From an uncultured Collinsella sp. (lineage in GTDB: Bacteria; Actinomycetota; Coriobacteriia; Coriobacteriales; Coriobacteriaceae): 28,804 bases of DNA. The stretch covers positions 1-28,804 of the forward strand of contig CAADVE010000148.1 in assembly GCA_900752425.1 (NCBI GenBank), read 5' to 3'. The notes under the pieces were generated by a model that did not search any database, was not told the DNA's origin, and saw nothing but the letters and a program-made list of their open reading frames with translations. Each line of letters opens with the position of its first letter. Position 1 is the first letter of the stretch. The position numbers and the translations under genes were made by a program. Shown here in pieces: positions 6,794-15,229 of this stretch.

Positions 6794-7517
6794 AGGCGAG
6801 GGCTTGGCGCTGAAGCTCGATGAGCTCGGCGATACCCTTGTCACCCAGGTCGAGTAGGGCGTTGAGACGCTTGCGATCGAAGGGCGCCTGCTCGCCGGTA
6901 CCCTGGAGTTCGATCATCTCACCGGAATCGGTGGCGACGAGGTTCATGTCGACCTCGGCGTGGCTGTCCTCGGAATAATCCAAGTCGAGCAGGGTGTTGC
7001 CGTCGACGACGCCCATGGAAATGGCGGCAACCTGGCCCGTGAGCGGGATGCGCTCGAGTTTTCCCGCCTCGACCCACATGGCAAGGGCGTCGTGCAGCGC
7101 CAACCAGGCACCGGTAATGCTCGCCGTACGCGTGCCGCCATCGGCCTGGATCACATCGCAGTCGACGGTAACGGTGTACTCGCCGAGCGCCTTCATGTTG
7201 ACGACGGTACGCAGGCTGCGGCCGATAAGCCGCTCGATCTCCATGGAGCGGCCCTTGCGGTTGGCATGCTCGCGCTTGCAGCGTTTACCGGTCGAGGCCG
7301 GCAGCATCGCATATTCCGCCGTTACCCAGCCGGCCTTGGCGCCCTTGCGCCAACCCGGCACACCCTCCTCGATGGTGGCGGCGCACAGTACGCGCGTGTC
7401 GCCGAACTCCGCCAGGCACGAGCCGTGGGCGTGCTTCATGACGCCGCGGGTGAGCTTAACGGGGCGCAGCTCGTTTGCGGCGCGGCCGTTGGCGCGGTTG
7501 ACCTGCATGTATTCCAT
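6792..7517 (-). CDS. rph: Ribonuclease PH
   Basis: Phosphate-dependent 3'-5' exoribonuclease that trims tRNA 3' ends and degrades rRNA. The 241-residue protein has the RNase PH fold from RANGRAANELRPVKLTRG onward and the VTAEYAMLPAST segment. It also has GRSLRTVVNM, the DCDVIQADGGTRTASITGA active-site stretch and LDLDYSEDSHAEVDMN, all typical. AAAGGA precedes the chosen ATG. It lies 53 nt after murI and directly before the palindromic terminator. Confidence 0.97.
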   Translation of the reverse strand: MEYMQVNRANGRAANELRPVKLTRGVMKHAHGSCLAEFGDTRVLCAATIEEGVPGWRKGAKAGWVTAEYAMLPASTGKRCKREHANRKGRSMEIERLIGRSLRTVVNMKALGEYTVTVDCDVIQADGGTRTASITGAWLALHDALAMWVEAGKLERIPLTGQVAAISMGVVDGNTLLDLDYSEDSHAEVDMNLVATDSGEMIELQGTGEQAPFDRKRLNALLDLGDKGIAELIELQRQALA

Positions 7518-7570
7518 GGAACTATCCTTTCGGCAAAAGATGTGGCGAAGCCTCCGGCGACATTGCGAGC

Positions 7571-8455
7571 CTAACCGAGTTCGTCGATATCGACATGCTC
7601 AATGCTTTTAAGCGGCTGGCCAAAGATAAAGCTACCCGCCACCGCAAACTCGGCAATGTTGTCAGACGTGGTGGCAAAGCGATGCTGTGGCTCGGCGGTA
7701 TCGCCCGCCAGCTGCTCACGGCGCGTGAGGATATCGGTCAGCTCGCGGGTGGTCTCCTCGGCGGAGCTCACCACGCGCACCCCGGGTCCCAGCGCATGGC
7801 GGATGGGACCCACCAGCAGCGGGAAGTGCGTACAGCCGAGCACCACGGTATCGATGCCGCGATCGTGCAGCGGCTCGACTGTGGCGCCGACCAGCGCGCG
7901 AACGGCTGGCGTATCAAAAATTTCCTCGTTCTCGAGCCACTGCTCCTGCAGGTGCGCGCCCGAGGCGAGCTCGTGCTCGACGACCTCGACAAAGCTCGAG
8001 GCCGGACAGCCATACACATCGACACCAGCATCCAAATCCTGGATGGCGCGCGTGTAGGCGCCCGAGCGAATGGTGAGGTTGGTGGCGAGCACGCCCACGC
8101 GGCGCGTACGCGTGCTGTTGATGGCGGCGCGTGCGCCCGGGGCGATCACGCCGATCACGGGAACGTCGAGCACTTGCTGAGCCAGACGCAAGGCCGCGGC
8201 GGTCGCCGTGTTGCAGGCGATGACCATGATCTTAACGTCGTGCCTCGATAGCCAGCGGCCCGCCTGCAGCGCAAACGAGCGAACCTCGTCCTCGGTGCGG
8301 GTGCCATAAGGGCAGCGTTTAGTGTCACCGAAATAGTAGACGGACTCGTGCGGAAGCGCCGTTGCGATCGCGCGCGCGACCGTTAAGCCGCCCAGGCCCG
8401 AGTCGAACACGCCGATCGGACGCGTGTCCCCGGCCAGATTATCGATATCGGACAT
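7571..8455 (-). CDS. murI: Glutamate racemase
   Basis: Converts L- to D-glutamate for peptidoglycan. The 294-residue protein has IGVFDSGLGGLTV near the N terminus, the first catalytic cysteine in ACNTATAA (Cys81) and the second in GCTHFPLL (Cys208), all as expected. I start at the ATG at 8455; an in-frame GTG 12 codons upstream (8491) has no ribosome-binding site, although the 8455 site (GAGG) is also closely spaced. It lies in one cluster with murE, and D-Glu is incorporated by MurD in the step just before MurE, so the grouping is functional. Confidence 0.95.
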   Translation of the reverse strand: MSDIDNLAGDTRPIGVFDSGLGGLTVARAIATALPHESVYYFGDTKRCPYGTRTEDEVRSFALQAGRWLSRHDVKIMVIACNTATAAALRLAQQVLDVPVIGVIAPGARAAINSTRTRRVGVLATNLTIRSGAYTRAIQDLDAGVDVYGCPASSFVEVVEHELASGAHLQEQWLENEEIFDTPAVRALVGATVEPLHDRGIDTVVLGCTHFPLLVGPIRHALGPGVRVVSSAEETTRELTDILTRREQLAGDTAEPQHRFATTSDNIAEFAVAGSFIFGQPLKSIEHVDIDELG

Positions 8456-8506
8456 TACCTCACCAGATTCTCTCTCGAAAAATGCGACCACTCGTGATGC
8501 GTCGCG

Positions 8507-9418
8507 CTACGAACGGGCTGCGACCAGCAGCTCGGCCGTTGCCACCCAACCGTCGACAATCTTGCCGCGCGTAATATAGGCATTGTCGCAGGCGTCCAAG
8601 AACTCCGGGACACCGGCGCTCGTCAGACCGTTCTCGACCAGGCAGAACATGCCAACATGGTCGGCCATGTAGAAGTCGGACTCGGAGTCGCCGAGCGCAA
8701 GCGTCTCCTCGAGCTCGATCCCCAGGTGCTCGCAGAAGCGCGCAATGGCAACGCCTTTGTTGAGACCCGCCGGATTGATGTTGAAGGCGCGGCCGTCCTC
8801 GACGCGATTAAGCTCGAGCGTCGTCGGCTTGGACAGGTGAGTCAGATGGCCGTTGCAAGCCCAGACCAGACCGCAGCCGGCCTCGTCCAGGATGGCCTGG
8901 ACCTCATCGTCGGGCACATCGCCGCGCATGCCGACGGTGACCTCACGGTACTTGTAGCCGGTCGACATGTCGTTGTGGTATTCGATCTTGTGCGGCCAGC
9001 GGGCAAGGATCTTCTCGCACACGCCGGTCTGCTCGATCATCTGGTGCGGCGTGAGACCGCAGGCGGGGTCGTAGGGCATGTCGCCCGTCAGGTACTCCCA
9101 GTCGTTGGCCTTGAGGTCGTACATGACCAGGCCGCCCATCTCGCCGATGTAGGAGTTGAGGCCGAGCACGCGGGCGTCCTCATGGATCATGGTGCGATTG
9201 CGACCCGAGGTGGGGACCACCTGGATGCCGGCACGGGCGAGCGCGACAACCGCCTCGACGAGCTTGGTCGAGGGATTGCCGTCGTTATCGCGCAGTACAC
9301 ACGAGCCGGGGGCGAGCATCGTGGCGTCCAGATCGGTAAAGACATACTTGACCTTGGCAAGACGCTCGCGCACCTCGCCCGAAAGCTCGGCAACGGTCGG
9401 CAGGATGTTGTGGGACAT
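8507..9418 (-). CDS. HAD-superfamily hydrolase (type IIB, phosphatase-like)
   Basis: The 303-residue protein has the HAD motif I as VFTDLDATML (D-x-D-x-T type), motif II in VPTSGRNR, and motifs III/IV as NKGVAIARF and LGDSESDFYM. The large cap of about 110 residues between motifs II and III places it with the Cof/sucrose-phosphatase-like IIB group. The substrate cannot be read from sequence; sugar phosphates are usual. The ATG at 9418 is preferred because GGAG lies 5 nt upstream; a GTG two codons earlier would leave no spacing. It sits between murE and murI in the same direction (gaps of 30 and 51 nt), so a role linked to envelope precursors is possible but unproved. Confidence 0.88.
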   Translation of the reverse strand: MSHNILPTVAELSGEVRERLAKVKYVFTDLDATMLAPGSCVLRDNDGNPSTKLVEAVVALARAGIQVVPTSGRNRTMIHEDARVLGLNSYIGEMGGLVMYDLKANDWEYLTGDMPYDPACGLTPHQMIEQTGVCEKILARWPHKIEYHNDMSTGYKYREVTVGMRGDVPDDEVQAILDEAGCGLVWACNGHLTHLSKPTTLELNRVEDGRAFNINPAGLNKGVAIARFCEHLGIELEETLALGDSESDFYMADHVGMFCLVENGLTSAGVPEFLDACDNAYITRGKIVDGWVATAELLVAARS

Positions 9419-9448
9419 GGTCACTCCGTTTACATAGAAGGGGCTGGT

Positions 9449-10966
9449 CTAGGCGTCGTACGCCGCAAGGGTGCGCTTGAGAATCGAACCGTCGCGCTCA
9501 CAAGGCTCGGGTCCGTTCTTGCGCAGCATACACTCTTCCTCGCCCTTACCGGTCACGATGACCACGGCAGGACGGACAGTTTCGCGCACGGCAGTCTCGA
9601 TAGCGGCAACGCGATCAGTCACGATTTGCCAGTTATCATTTCCCTGCGCTTGAACGTTGCGCGCGATCTCGGCGCAGATGTCCTCGACATCCTCGGGGCC
9701 GGGGTCATCCTCGGTAATCACGATTCGGTCGGCATACTTGCCAGCGGCGATGCCCATCGTGGTGCGTCGATCGACACCCTTACCGCCCGTAGCGCCAAAT
9801 ACAACCGCCAGCTCGCGCTCGGGATAGTTCTCGCGCAAGTCGCGCAGGAGTGTCTCGAGGCTCATGCCGTTATGTGCAAAATCGACGATGCCCAGGATTT
9901 TGCCCGATACGGACGGATAGAGCTCCATACGACCGGGAACGAAGACGCCCTCAAAGCCATGGACGATACCCTCTTCGGAAATGCCCAGGGCCTCGGCGCA
10001 GGCAATAGCGGCAAGCGCGTTGGACACATTGAACTTAACCGGCGTGGGAATCACAATGTCACGCGTAAAACGGGGCGTGCGCACCGTTGCCACCACGCCG
10101 CAGTCGCCATTGCGAATCGCCAGCGCAAGCACGTCGGCACGCTCGTCGGTCAGGGAGAACGTCACCGTACGTTCGCAACGAGATGCCGCCTCGAGCGCGC
10201 GATCGACCTTATCCATATCGAGATTGACCACGGCAAAACGGCTCTGCAAGAAGATTTTGAGCTTGCTGGCAAAGTAATCCTCGAGCGTCGGATGCTCAAT
10301 CGGCGAAATGTGATCCTCGCCGATATTGGTAAAGGCGCCGACTTCAAAGTCAATCTTGCCCGTACGCTCGTATTTGAGGCCCTGACTCGATGCCTCCATA
10401 ACCAGCCACGGGGCACCCGCCTCCGCAGCATGTGCGATGCGAGACTGCAGCAGGAAGGATTCGGGGGTCGTCAGCTTGGAAGGGCCCGTCTCGATGCCGT
10501 CGTCGAACTCAATGCCCGTATTAAAAGCGGGTCGATGACAGCCCGTAAGCTTGGCCTCGTTGGCGAGGATGCCGCGCAGATAAAAGCTGCAGGTCGACTT
10601 GCCCTTGGTGCCTGTAAAGGCGCAGACCTTCACCTTACCCGACGGGTGCCCATAAAAGGCATCTGCCACCACGGCGAGCGTGCGACGAATATCGCTCACA
10701 ATCACCGCGGGAAGATCAACATCGTAATCGACCTCGGAAACGTAGGCCACGGCGCCATCGGCGATTGCCGAAAGCAGGTACTCGCGCTTAAACGCACGGC
10801 CTTTGCAGACAAACAACGTGCCCGGACGCACCTGGCGCGAGTCATCAGTCGCAAACTCAATGCGCTGGTCGCACGAAGCGCTCGGTCTGGAAACAACAAG
10901 GTCATCTTCCTCGAGCAACTCTATATAGCGCATCAGAGTTAGCTTCTCTTGTGTCGGACTCGACAT
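9449..10966 (-). CDS. murE: UDP-N-acetylmuramyl tripeptide synthetase (MurE), probably not meso-DAP-adding
   Basis: Mur ligase that adds the third residue of the peptidoglycan stem. The 505-residue protein has the ATP loop TGTKGKST (118-125), MEASSQGL (190-197), the probable carbamylated lysine in DYFASKLKIF (Lys235), and VPGRME. The specificity loop reads EDDPGPEDV (about 419-427) rather than the DNPR found in meso-DAP enzymes. The family pattern therefore points to L-lysine or L-ornithine, consistent with non-DAP walls reported for Collinsella-type bacteria. The ATG at 10966 follows AGAGGT; the upstream frame extension is not convincing. Confidence 0.93.
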   Translation of the reverse strand: MSSPTQEKLTLMRYIELLEEDDLVVSRPSASCDQRIEFATDDSRQVRPGTLFVCKGRAFKREYLLSAIADGAVAYVSEVDYDVDLPAVIVSDIRRTLAVVADAFYGHPSGKVKVCAFTGTKGKSTCSFYLRGILANEAKLTGCHRPAFNTGIEFDDGIETGPSKLTTPESFLLQSRIAHAAEAGAPWLVMEASSQGLKYERTGKIDFEVGAFTNIGEDHISPIEHPTLEDYFASKLKIFLQSRFAVVNLDMDKVDRALEAASRCERTVTFSLTDERADVLALAIRNGDCGVVATVRTPRFTRDIVIPTPVKFNVSNALAAIACAEALGISEEGIVHGFEGVFVPGRMELYPSVSGKILGIVDFAHNGMSLETLLRDLRENYPERELAVVFGATGGKGVDRRTTMGIAAGKYADRIVITEDDPGPEDVEDICAEIARNVQAQGNDNWQIVTDRVAAIETAVRETVRPAVVIVTGKGEEECMLRKNGPEPCERDGSILKRTLAAYDA

Positions 10967-11099
10967 ACAAAGACCTCTCTCGCTAAATTCAGCCTTAAAG
11001 GGCAGAAGACGTCCCGCGGCAGAAACGATGAAACATTCTGTATTATCAACCATCCTAATATGCCACCTGACCTTGCGCGCATCACAGCCTTCTAAAAAA

Positions 11100-11127
11100 T
11101 TGCATGGACTGTGCCGTGGTCTAATAA
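11100..11127 (+). promoter_or_regulatory. Promoter upstream of the asnB leader
   Basis: TTGCAT (11100-11105), a 16-nt spacer and TAATAA (11122-11127) on the plus strand. The predicted start near 11134 lies just before the hairpins of the asnB leader. Confidence 0.55.
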
Positions 11128-11133
11128 ATGGCA

Positions 11134-11240
11134 ACAGTGTTCACCCCGTGTAAAACCTAGGAAATCTGGGTGCTGTTCTTTAACATAGCGTTCGCAACCA
11201 CGTCCCGCCGCTTCGCCTGAAGATCGGGACGTGGTTTTTT
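11134..11240 (+). ncRNA. Candidate small RNA or attenuator leader upstream of asnB
   Basis: From the predicted start to the T-run is about 107 nt without a gene. AACAG and CACCC near 11132-11146 can pair with GGGTGCTGTT at about 11168-11177, and a strong terminator follows. I found no T-box AGGGTGGNACC core and no recognisable glutamine or other riboswitch, so the class is unknown. It could be an independent sRNA or a regulated leader of asnB, which starts 125 nt after the terminator. Confidence 0.4.
11198..11240 (+). terminator. Strong intrinsic terminator upstream of asnB
   Basis: CCACGTCCCG (11198-11207) pairs perfectly with CGGGACGTGG (11225-11234), with an inner CTTC/GAAG stem, then TTTTTT. 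No annotated plus-strand gene precedes it, so it must end a short leader or sRNA. Confidence 0.85.
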
Positions 11241-11312
11241 CGGTTCGCTCGGCGCTTATGCCCTATCACGAAACAAAAGATTGGCATGATAGTAAAGATT
11301 ATTTGACATCAG

Positions 11313-11333
11313 CTGCCGCAATCCTTGCGGCAG
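11313..11333 (+). promoter_or_regulatory. Hairpin in the asnB 5' region
   Basis: Perfect 9-bp stem CTGCCGCAA/TTGCGGCAG with a 3-nt loop and no T-tract, 32 nt before the asnB start and 5 nt after a TTGACA hexamer. It may be an operator or an mRNA-stabilising element. Confidence 0.4.
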
Positions 11334-11365
11334 TACACCTGAGCCGTCAGCAGAAAGGATCTTGC

Positions 11366-13234
11366 ATGTGCGGTTTTGTCGGTTTTACCGGTACAGATGA
11401 ACAGAGTGAGCTGGTTCTCACGGCCATGATGAATCGCATCATCCACCGTGGTCCCGATATGGGCGGCCAGCATATCGTCGACAACGTTGCCCTTGGTTTT
11501 CGTCGTCTTTCGATTCTCGATCTTTCCGAAGCTGGAGCCCAGCCCATGTCGAGCGACGACGGCAAGGTCACGATTGTCTTCAACGGAGAGATCTACAACT
11601 TCCAGGAGCTTCGTGCCGAGCTGGAGGCGGCCGGCTACGCCTTCCACTGCAACGCTGATACCGAGGTCCTGGTACACGGTTACGAGGAGTGGGGCGAGGA
11701 CCTGGTCAACCGTCTGCGCGGCATGTACGCGTTCGTGATTCACGACCAGAACAAGAACAAACTCTTTGGTGCTCGTGACATCTTTGGTATCAAGCCGTTC
11801 TATTACTACCAGGCATCCGATGGCTCGCTGCTGTTTGGCTCCGAGATCAAGAGCTTCCTGGACCATCCCAAGTTTGAGAAGGCTGTCAACCACGACGCGC
11901 TGCGCCCCTACCTGACGCTGCAATTCCCCGCCACGGAGGAGACCTTCTTTAAGGGCGTGTTCAAGCTTGCCCCGGCGCATTGCTTTACGTATGACCTGAC
12001 GACCAACACCATGGACATCAAGCGTTACTGGAGCTGCGACTTCACCGACGACAACTCCAAGACCTTCGAGGAGTACGTGGACGAGTGCGACAAGGTCGTG
12101 CACGAAAGCGTCGCTGCGCACCGAATCGCCGATGTTAAGGTTGGTTCGTTCCTCTCCGGCGGTGTCGATTCCAGCTACATCGCTGCCTGTCTCATGCCCG
12201 ACACCACGTATTCTGTCGGCTTCGATTACAAGAACTTCAACGAAACCAACTACGCCGCCGAGCTTTCCGACAAGCTGGGCATCAAGAACGTGCGCAAGAT
12301 GATTACCGCCGACGAGTTCTTTGATGCACTGCCCGATATCCAGTACCACATGGACGAGCCGCAATCGAACCTGTCCAGCGTGCCGCTGTACTATCTGGCG
12401 CAGATGGCTTCCAAGGAGGTCACCGTCGTCCTTTCGGGCGAGGGTGCCGACGAGCTGTTTGCCGGCTATGAGTGGTACGAGGACACCCCCGAGATGCGCA
12501 CTTTTAAGAAGCGCGTGCCGCTCGGCATACGTCGCGCCCTGGGCTCACTCGTTCAGCATCTCCCCTACTTTAAGGGTCACAACTTCCTGACGAAATGCGC
12601 CGAGGTTCCCGAGCGCTGGTATGTGGGTCAGGCAAAGGTGTTCGATCCCTCCGAAGTCGACGAGGTGCTCAAGCCCGCTTATGACACCGGCAAGAACGCC
12701 GCCGAGATGTGCGCCGAGTACTACAAGCAGGTTCCCAACTGCTGCGAGCTTTCCAAGAAACAGTATCTGGATATGAACATGTGGCTACCGGGCGACATTC
12801 TGCTCAAGGCCGACAAGATGTGCATGGCGCATTCTCTGGAGCTTCGCGTCCCGTTTCTGGACAAGAAGGTCATGGAGTTTGCCGAGCACATTCCCGCCAA
12901 CTACCGTGTTAACGAAGAAGGCTGCAAGCTCGTTCTGCGTCACGCTGCCAACCGCACGCTGCCCGACGAGTGGGCAACGCGCAAGAAGGTGGGCTTCCCC
13001 GTACCGGTCAAGTTCTGGCTGCGCGAGCAAAAGTACTACGACTACGTAAAGGAATACTTCACCGCACCGTGGGCTGCTGATTTCTTTGACACCGATGCGC
13101 TCATGAAACTGCTCGACGATCACTTTGAGGGTCGCGCGCTCAACCAGCGCAAGATCTATACCACGCTGACGTTCCTCATCTGGTACAAGCGTTTCTTTAT
13201 CGACGAGAACAAGGGCACCGAAGTCGCCGCTTAG
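11366..13234 (+). CDS. asnB: Asparagine synthetase, glutamine-hydrolysing
   Basis: Makes L-asparagine from aspartate, glutamine and ATP. The 622-residue protein starts MCGFVGF, so processing exposes the nucleophilic Cys2 of the class II glutaminase domain (to about residue 200; RRLSILDLS, FNGEIYNF and GARDIFGIKPF are visible). The synthetase domain has the PP-loop SGGVDSS (264-270) and SGEGADELFAGYEWY. I use the ATG at 11366 because Cys must be residue 2 and AAAGGA precedes it; the longer upstream frame is spurious. It is the only complete plus-strand protein gene here and lies before tRNA-Val. Confidence 0.96.
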   Translation: MCGFVGFTGTDEQSELVLTAMMNRIIHRGPDMGGQHIVDNVALGFRRLSILDLSEAGAQPMSSDDGKVTIVFNGEIYNFQELRAELEAAGYAFHCNADTEVLVHGYEEWGEDLVNRLRGMYAFVIHDQNKNKLFGARDIFGIKPFYYYQASDGSLLFGSEIKSFLDHPKFEKAVNHDALRPYLTLQFPATEETFFKGVFKLAPAHCFTYDLTTNTMDIKRYWSCDFTDDNSKTFEEYVDECDKVVHESVAAHRIADVKVGSFLSGGVDSSYIAACLMPDTTYSVGFDYKNFNETNYAAELSDKLGIKNVRKMITADEFFDALPDIQYHMDEPQSNLSSVPLYYLAQMASKEVTVVLSGEGADELFAGYEWYEDTPEMRTFKKRVPLGIRRALGSLVQHLPYFKGHNFLTKCAEVPERWYVGQAKVFDPSEVDEVLKPAYDTGKNAAEMCAEYYKQVPNCCELSKKQYLDMNMWLPGDILLKADKMCMAHSLELRVPFLDKKVMEFAEHIPANYRVNEEGCKLVLRHAANRTLPDEWATRKKVGFPVPVKFWLREQKYYDYVKEYFTAPWAADFFDTDALMKLLDDHFEGRALNQRKIYTTLTFLIWYKRFFIDENKGTEVAA

Positions 13235-13252
13235 ATTTCGTTATGAATTAGC

Positions 13253-13281
13253 GGTGAACAGCACGGGTTTTCCGCTATACT
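13253..13281 (+). promoter_or_regulatory. Promoter of tRNA-Val
   Basis: TATACT at 13276-13281 lies 10 nt before the mature tRNA 5' end. The -35 is weak (GGTGAA at 13253-13258, 17-nt spacer). Confidence 0.5.
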
Positions 13282-13291
13282 CAGTCCCTGC

Positions 13292-13367
13292 GGGCGATTG
13301 GCGCAACGGTTAGCGCAGGTGCTTTACACGCACAAGGCTGGGGGTTCGAATCCCTCATCGCCCACCA
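13292..13367 (+). tRNA. tRNA-Val (anticodon TAC)
   Basis: The 76-nt cloverleaf has acceptor stem GGGCGAT/ATCGCCC, a GCGC/GCGC D arm, an anticodon loop TTTACAC giving TAC, a T loop TTCGAAT, and an encoded CCA. The closing pair of the anticodon stem is mismatched. Confidence 0.96.
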
Positions 13368-13377
13368 TTGAATTGTT

Positions 13378-13408
13378 AGGCCTCCAGCGATGGAGGCCTT
13401 TCTTTTTT
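13378..13408 (+). terminator. Rho-independent terminator of tRNA-Val
   Basis: Perfect 9-bp stem AGGCCTCCA/TGGAGGCCT with loop GCGA, followed by TTCTTTTTT. Confidence 0.92.
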
Positions 13409-13876
13409 GGGCCCGGTGCATGGGATTCGAACCCGCAAGGGTGCGGAGCTGAGGAAACGCGAAGCGTTTTCCAGCGCAGCACGCGAGGAGCGAAGCGACG
13501 AAGCGGGGCTCGGGCGGCGAAATGGACCCTTGGCGAATACCCGTGTGCAAAAAATGCCAAATATGAGTACTGCTACCTTTTTAGTAGCAGCGTTTTCGAA
13601 GTCATAAAAGGCAAATCCGGCATTAGAACGACGATCGATAGTCCAGTTAAGCCAATTTGCCAACTACAAAACTGGACATATGTGGCCCAACTCATCTAAA
13701 AGTGCCTAATTTATATGTTACGAAGTTAGTGCCCGTACTCATATTTGCCACTTTTTGCACACGGCCTATCCCAGCCATGGTAAATCGATAGCAAAACGGG
13801 CTCCAGTTCGCCCAATCGTGCGCCAAACGGCACGTGACAGCCTGAAACCCGCTCCAAATTGCTATGTCTGATGGCG
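13409..13876. other. Gene-free stretch with tRNA-like fragment and repeats
   Basis: No frame here looks like a gene. A minus-strand T-arm-like piece (GGGTTCGAATCCC at about 13422-13434) lacks the rest of a cloverleaf. A hairpin GGAAACGC/GCGTTTTCC lies at 13453-13472. The stretch then holds the inverted repeat pair at 13541-13764. No argD terminator is evident in the remaining bases. Confidence 0.6.
13541..13764. repeat. Element bounded by 30-nt inverted repeats (MITE- or REP-like)
   Basis: Arms 13541-13570 and 13735-13764 match as inverted copies at 28 of 30 positions; both read CCGTGTGCAAAAA then CAAATATGAGTAC. Directly inside the left arm is a hairpin CTGCTAC/GTAGCAG (13570-13590). The 164-nt interior is AT-richer than the surroundings and encodes nothing recognisable. 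No target-site duplication was clear. Confidence 0.65.
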
Positions 13877-15160
13877 CTAAGCCAAAACGTCCGACAGAAT
13901 CTCGATCAGGTTGTCCACGTCGGCCTCTTCGCACACGAGCGGCGGCAGGAAGCGCAGCGTATGTGCGCCTGTAGCGTTGATCACGGCACCAGCCCCCAAT
14001 GCACGGGCCACGACGTCGTGTGCATCACCCGCGGCATCATCCAAATCGCAGCCGAGCATCAGGCCGCGACCACGCACCTCTACCACATGCGGAAGCTTAG
14101 CCAGCGCCTGCTCCATATAAGCACCCACCTTGGCAACATGCTCGGCAAAATCGCCGCGCACGAGCGCAGAGAGCGTCGCGGCGCACGCCGCGACAGCCAA
14201 GCAGCTACCGCCAAAGGTCGAGCCGTGGTCACCCGGCTTAAACACGTCGGCGATCTCCTTCTTTGCCACCACGGCACCCATGGGCACGCCATCGGCAATG
14301 CCCTTGGCAAGGCTCATAATGTCGGGCTCCACGCCATAGGTCTGGAATGCAAACGGCTTGCCGGAGCGGAAGATGCCACACTGGACCTCGTCGGCGATAA
14401 GAACGGCGCCCACCTCGTGTGCCAAGTCGCGCGCCGCCGCCATAAACTCCTCGGTCATGGGGTGCACGCCGCTCTCGCCCTGAATCGGCTCGAGCATGAC
14501 GGCGCAGACCTCGCTTCCCAGCTGCTTAAAGATCGAACGCAGTTCGTCGACATCGTTGGGCGTACAGGCCACAAAGCCACCCGGCAGCGGACGGAAACTG
14601 TCCTGTAGCCGATCCTGCATGGTGGCGGCAATGGTCTCGAGCGTACGGCCGTGGAAGCCGCCACGCATGCATACGATGGTGTTGCCGCCGTTACCAGCAC
14701 GCTTGGCGTACAGACGCGCGAGCTTCATCGAGCCCTCGTTGGCTTCGGCACCAGAATTGGCAAAGAACGTCTCCCACACCTGCTCGTCCGCAGCCGGGGC
14801 ACCGAGCGCAGCGGCCGTGGTCTCATCGCCGGCGGCAATGGCATCGGCCAGCACGCACGCACCATCTACGTCGTCGTTGGCAAGCTTGGACAGCAGCGCC
14901 GCGACCTGTCCACGCTGCTCGATGTAGAAGTAGTTAGACACATGCAGAAGCTTTTTGGTCTGAGCCTCGAGCGCCGAGAGCACTGCCGGATTGCCGTGGC
15001 CAAGGCTGCACACACCGATACCAGCGAGAAAGTCGAGATACTCACGACCATCGTCACCGATGAGCTTCATACCGTGACCTTCGACAAACTCTACCGGCGA
15101 GCGACCAAAGGTATGCATAACGTAATGGGATTCGAGTGATTGCTGAGTTGAAAGTGACAT
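13877..15160 (-). CDS. argD: Acetylornithine aminotransferase
   Basis: PLP-dependent class III aminotransferase of arginine synthesis (N-acetylglutamate semialdehyde to N-acetylornithine). The 427-residue protein has FANSGAEANEGSMKLAR (133-149), GGFHGRT (167-173), LEPIQGESGVHPM, LIADEVQCGIFRSG, and the PLP-binding Lys286 in SLAKGIADG. It is longer than the usual ~400 residues because of an Ala/Asp-rich insertion at about 97-128, just before the SGAEANE motif. AAAGG precedes the ATG. It is last in argC-argJ-argB-argD. Confidence 0.94.
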   Translation of the reverse strand: MSLSTQQSLESHYVMHTFGRSPVEFVEGHGMKLIGDDGREYLDFLAGIGVCSLGHGNPAVLSALEAQTKKLLHVSNYFYIEQRGQVAALLSKLANDDVDGACVLADAIAAGDETTAAALGAPAADEQVWETFFANSGAEANEGSMKLARLYAKRAGNGGNTIVCMRGGFHGRTLETIAATMQDRLQDSFRPLPGGFVACTPNDVDELRSIFKQLGSEVCAVMLEPIQGESGVHPMTEEFMAAARDLAHEVGAVLIADEVQCGIFRSGKPFAFQTYGVEPDIMSLAKGIADGVPMGAVVAKKEIADVFKPGDHGSTFGGSCLAVAACAATLSALVRGDFAEHVAKVGAYMEQALAKLPHVVEVRGRGLMLGCDLDDAAGDAHDVVARALGAGAVINATGAHTLRFLPPLVCEEADVDNLIEILSDVLA

Positions 15161-15229
15161 GAGATGCCTTTCGTTGGGCGCCGTACGGCGCAGGGCTATG
15201 GGTGCAGGGACGCGACGACCGCGGGTCGG

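Noticed and set aside
8657..10942. 761-codon plus-strand frame across HAD and murE
   Set aside because: It spans two real minus-strand genes and their gap; no ribosome-binding site or motif.
11134..11240. T-box leader for asnB
   Set aside because: The conserved AGGGTGGNACCGCG antiterminator core was not found.
11231..11365. Upstream in-frame extension of asnB
   Set aside because: Class II glutaminase needs Cys at position 2; the ATG at 11366 gives this and has AAAGGA upstream.
13298..13699. Several frames over tRNA-Val and the inverted-repeat element
   Set aside because: They read through tRNA and repeat sequence; products of chance open frames.
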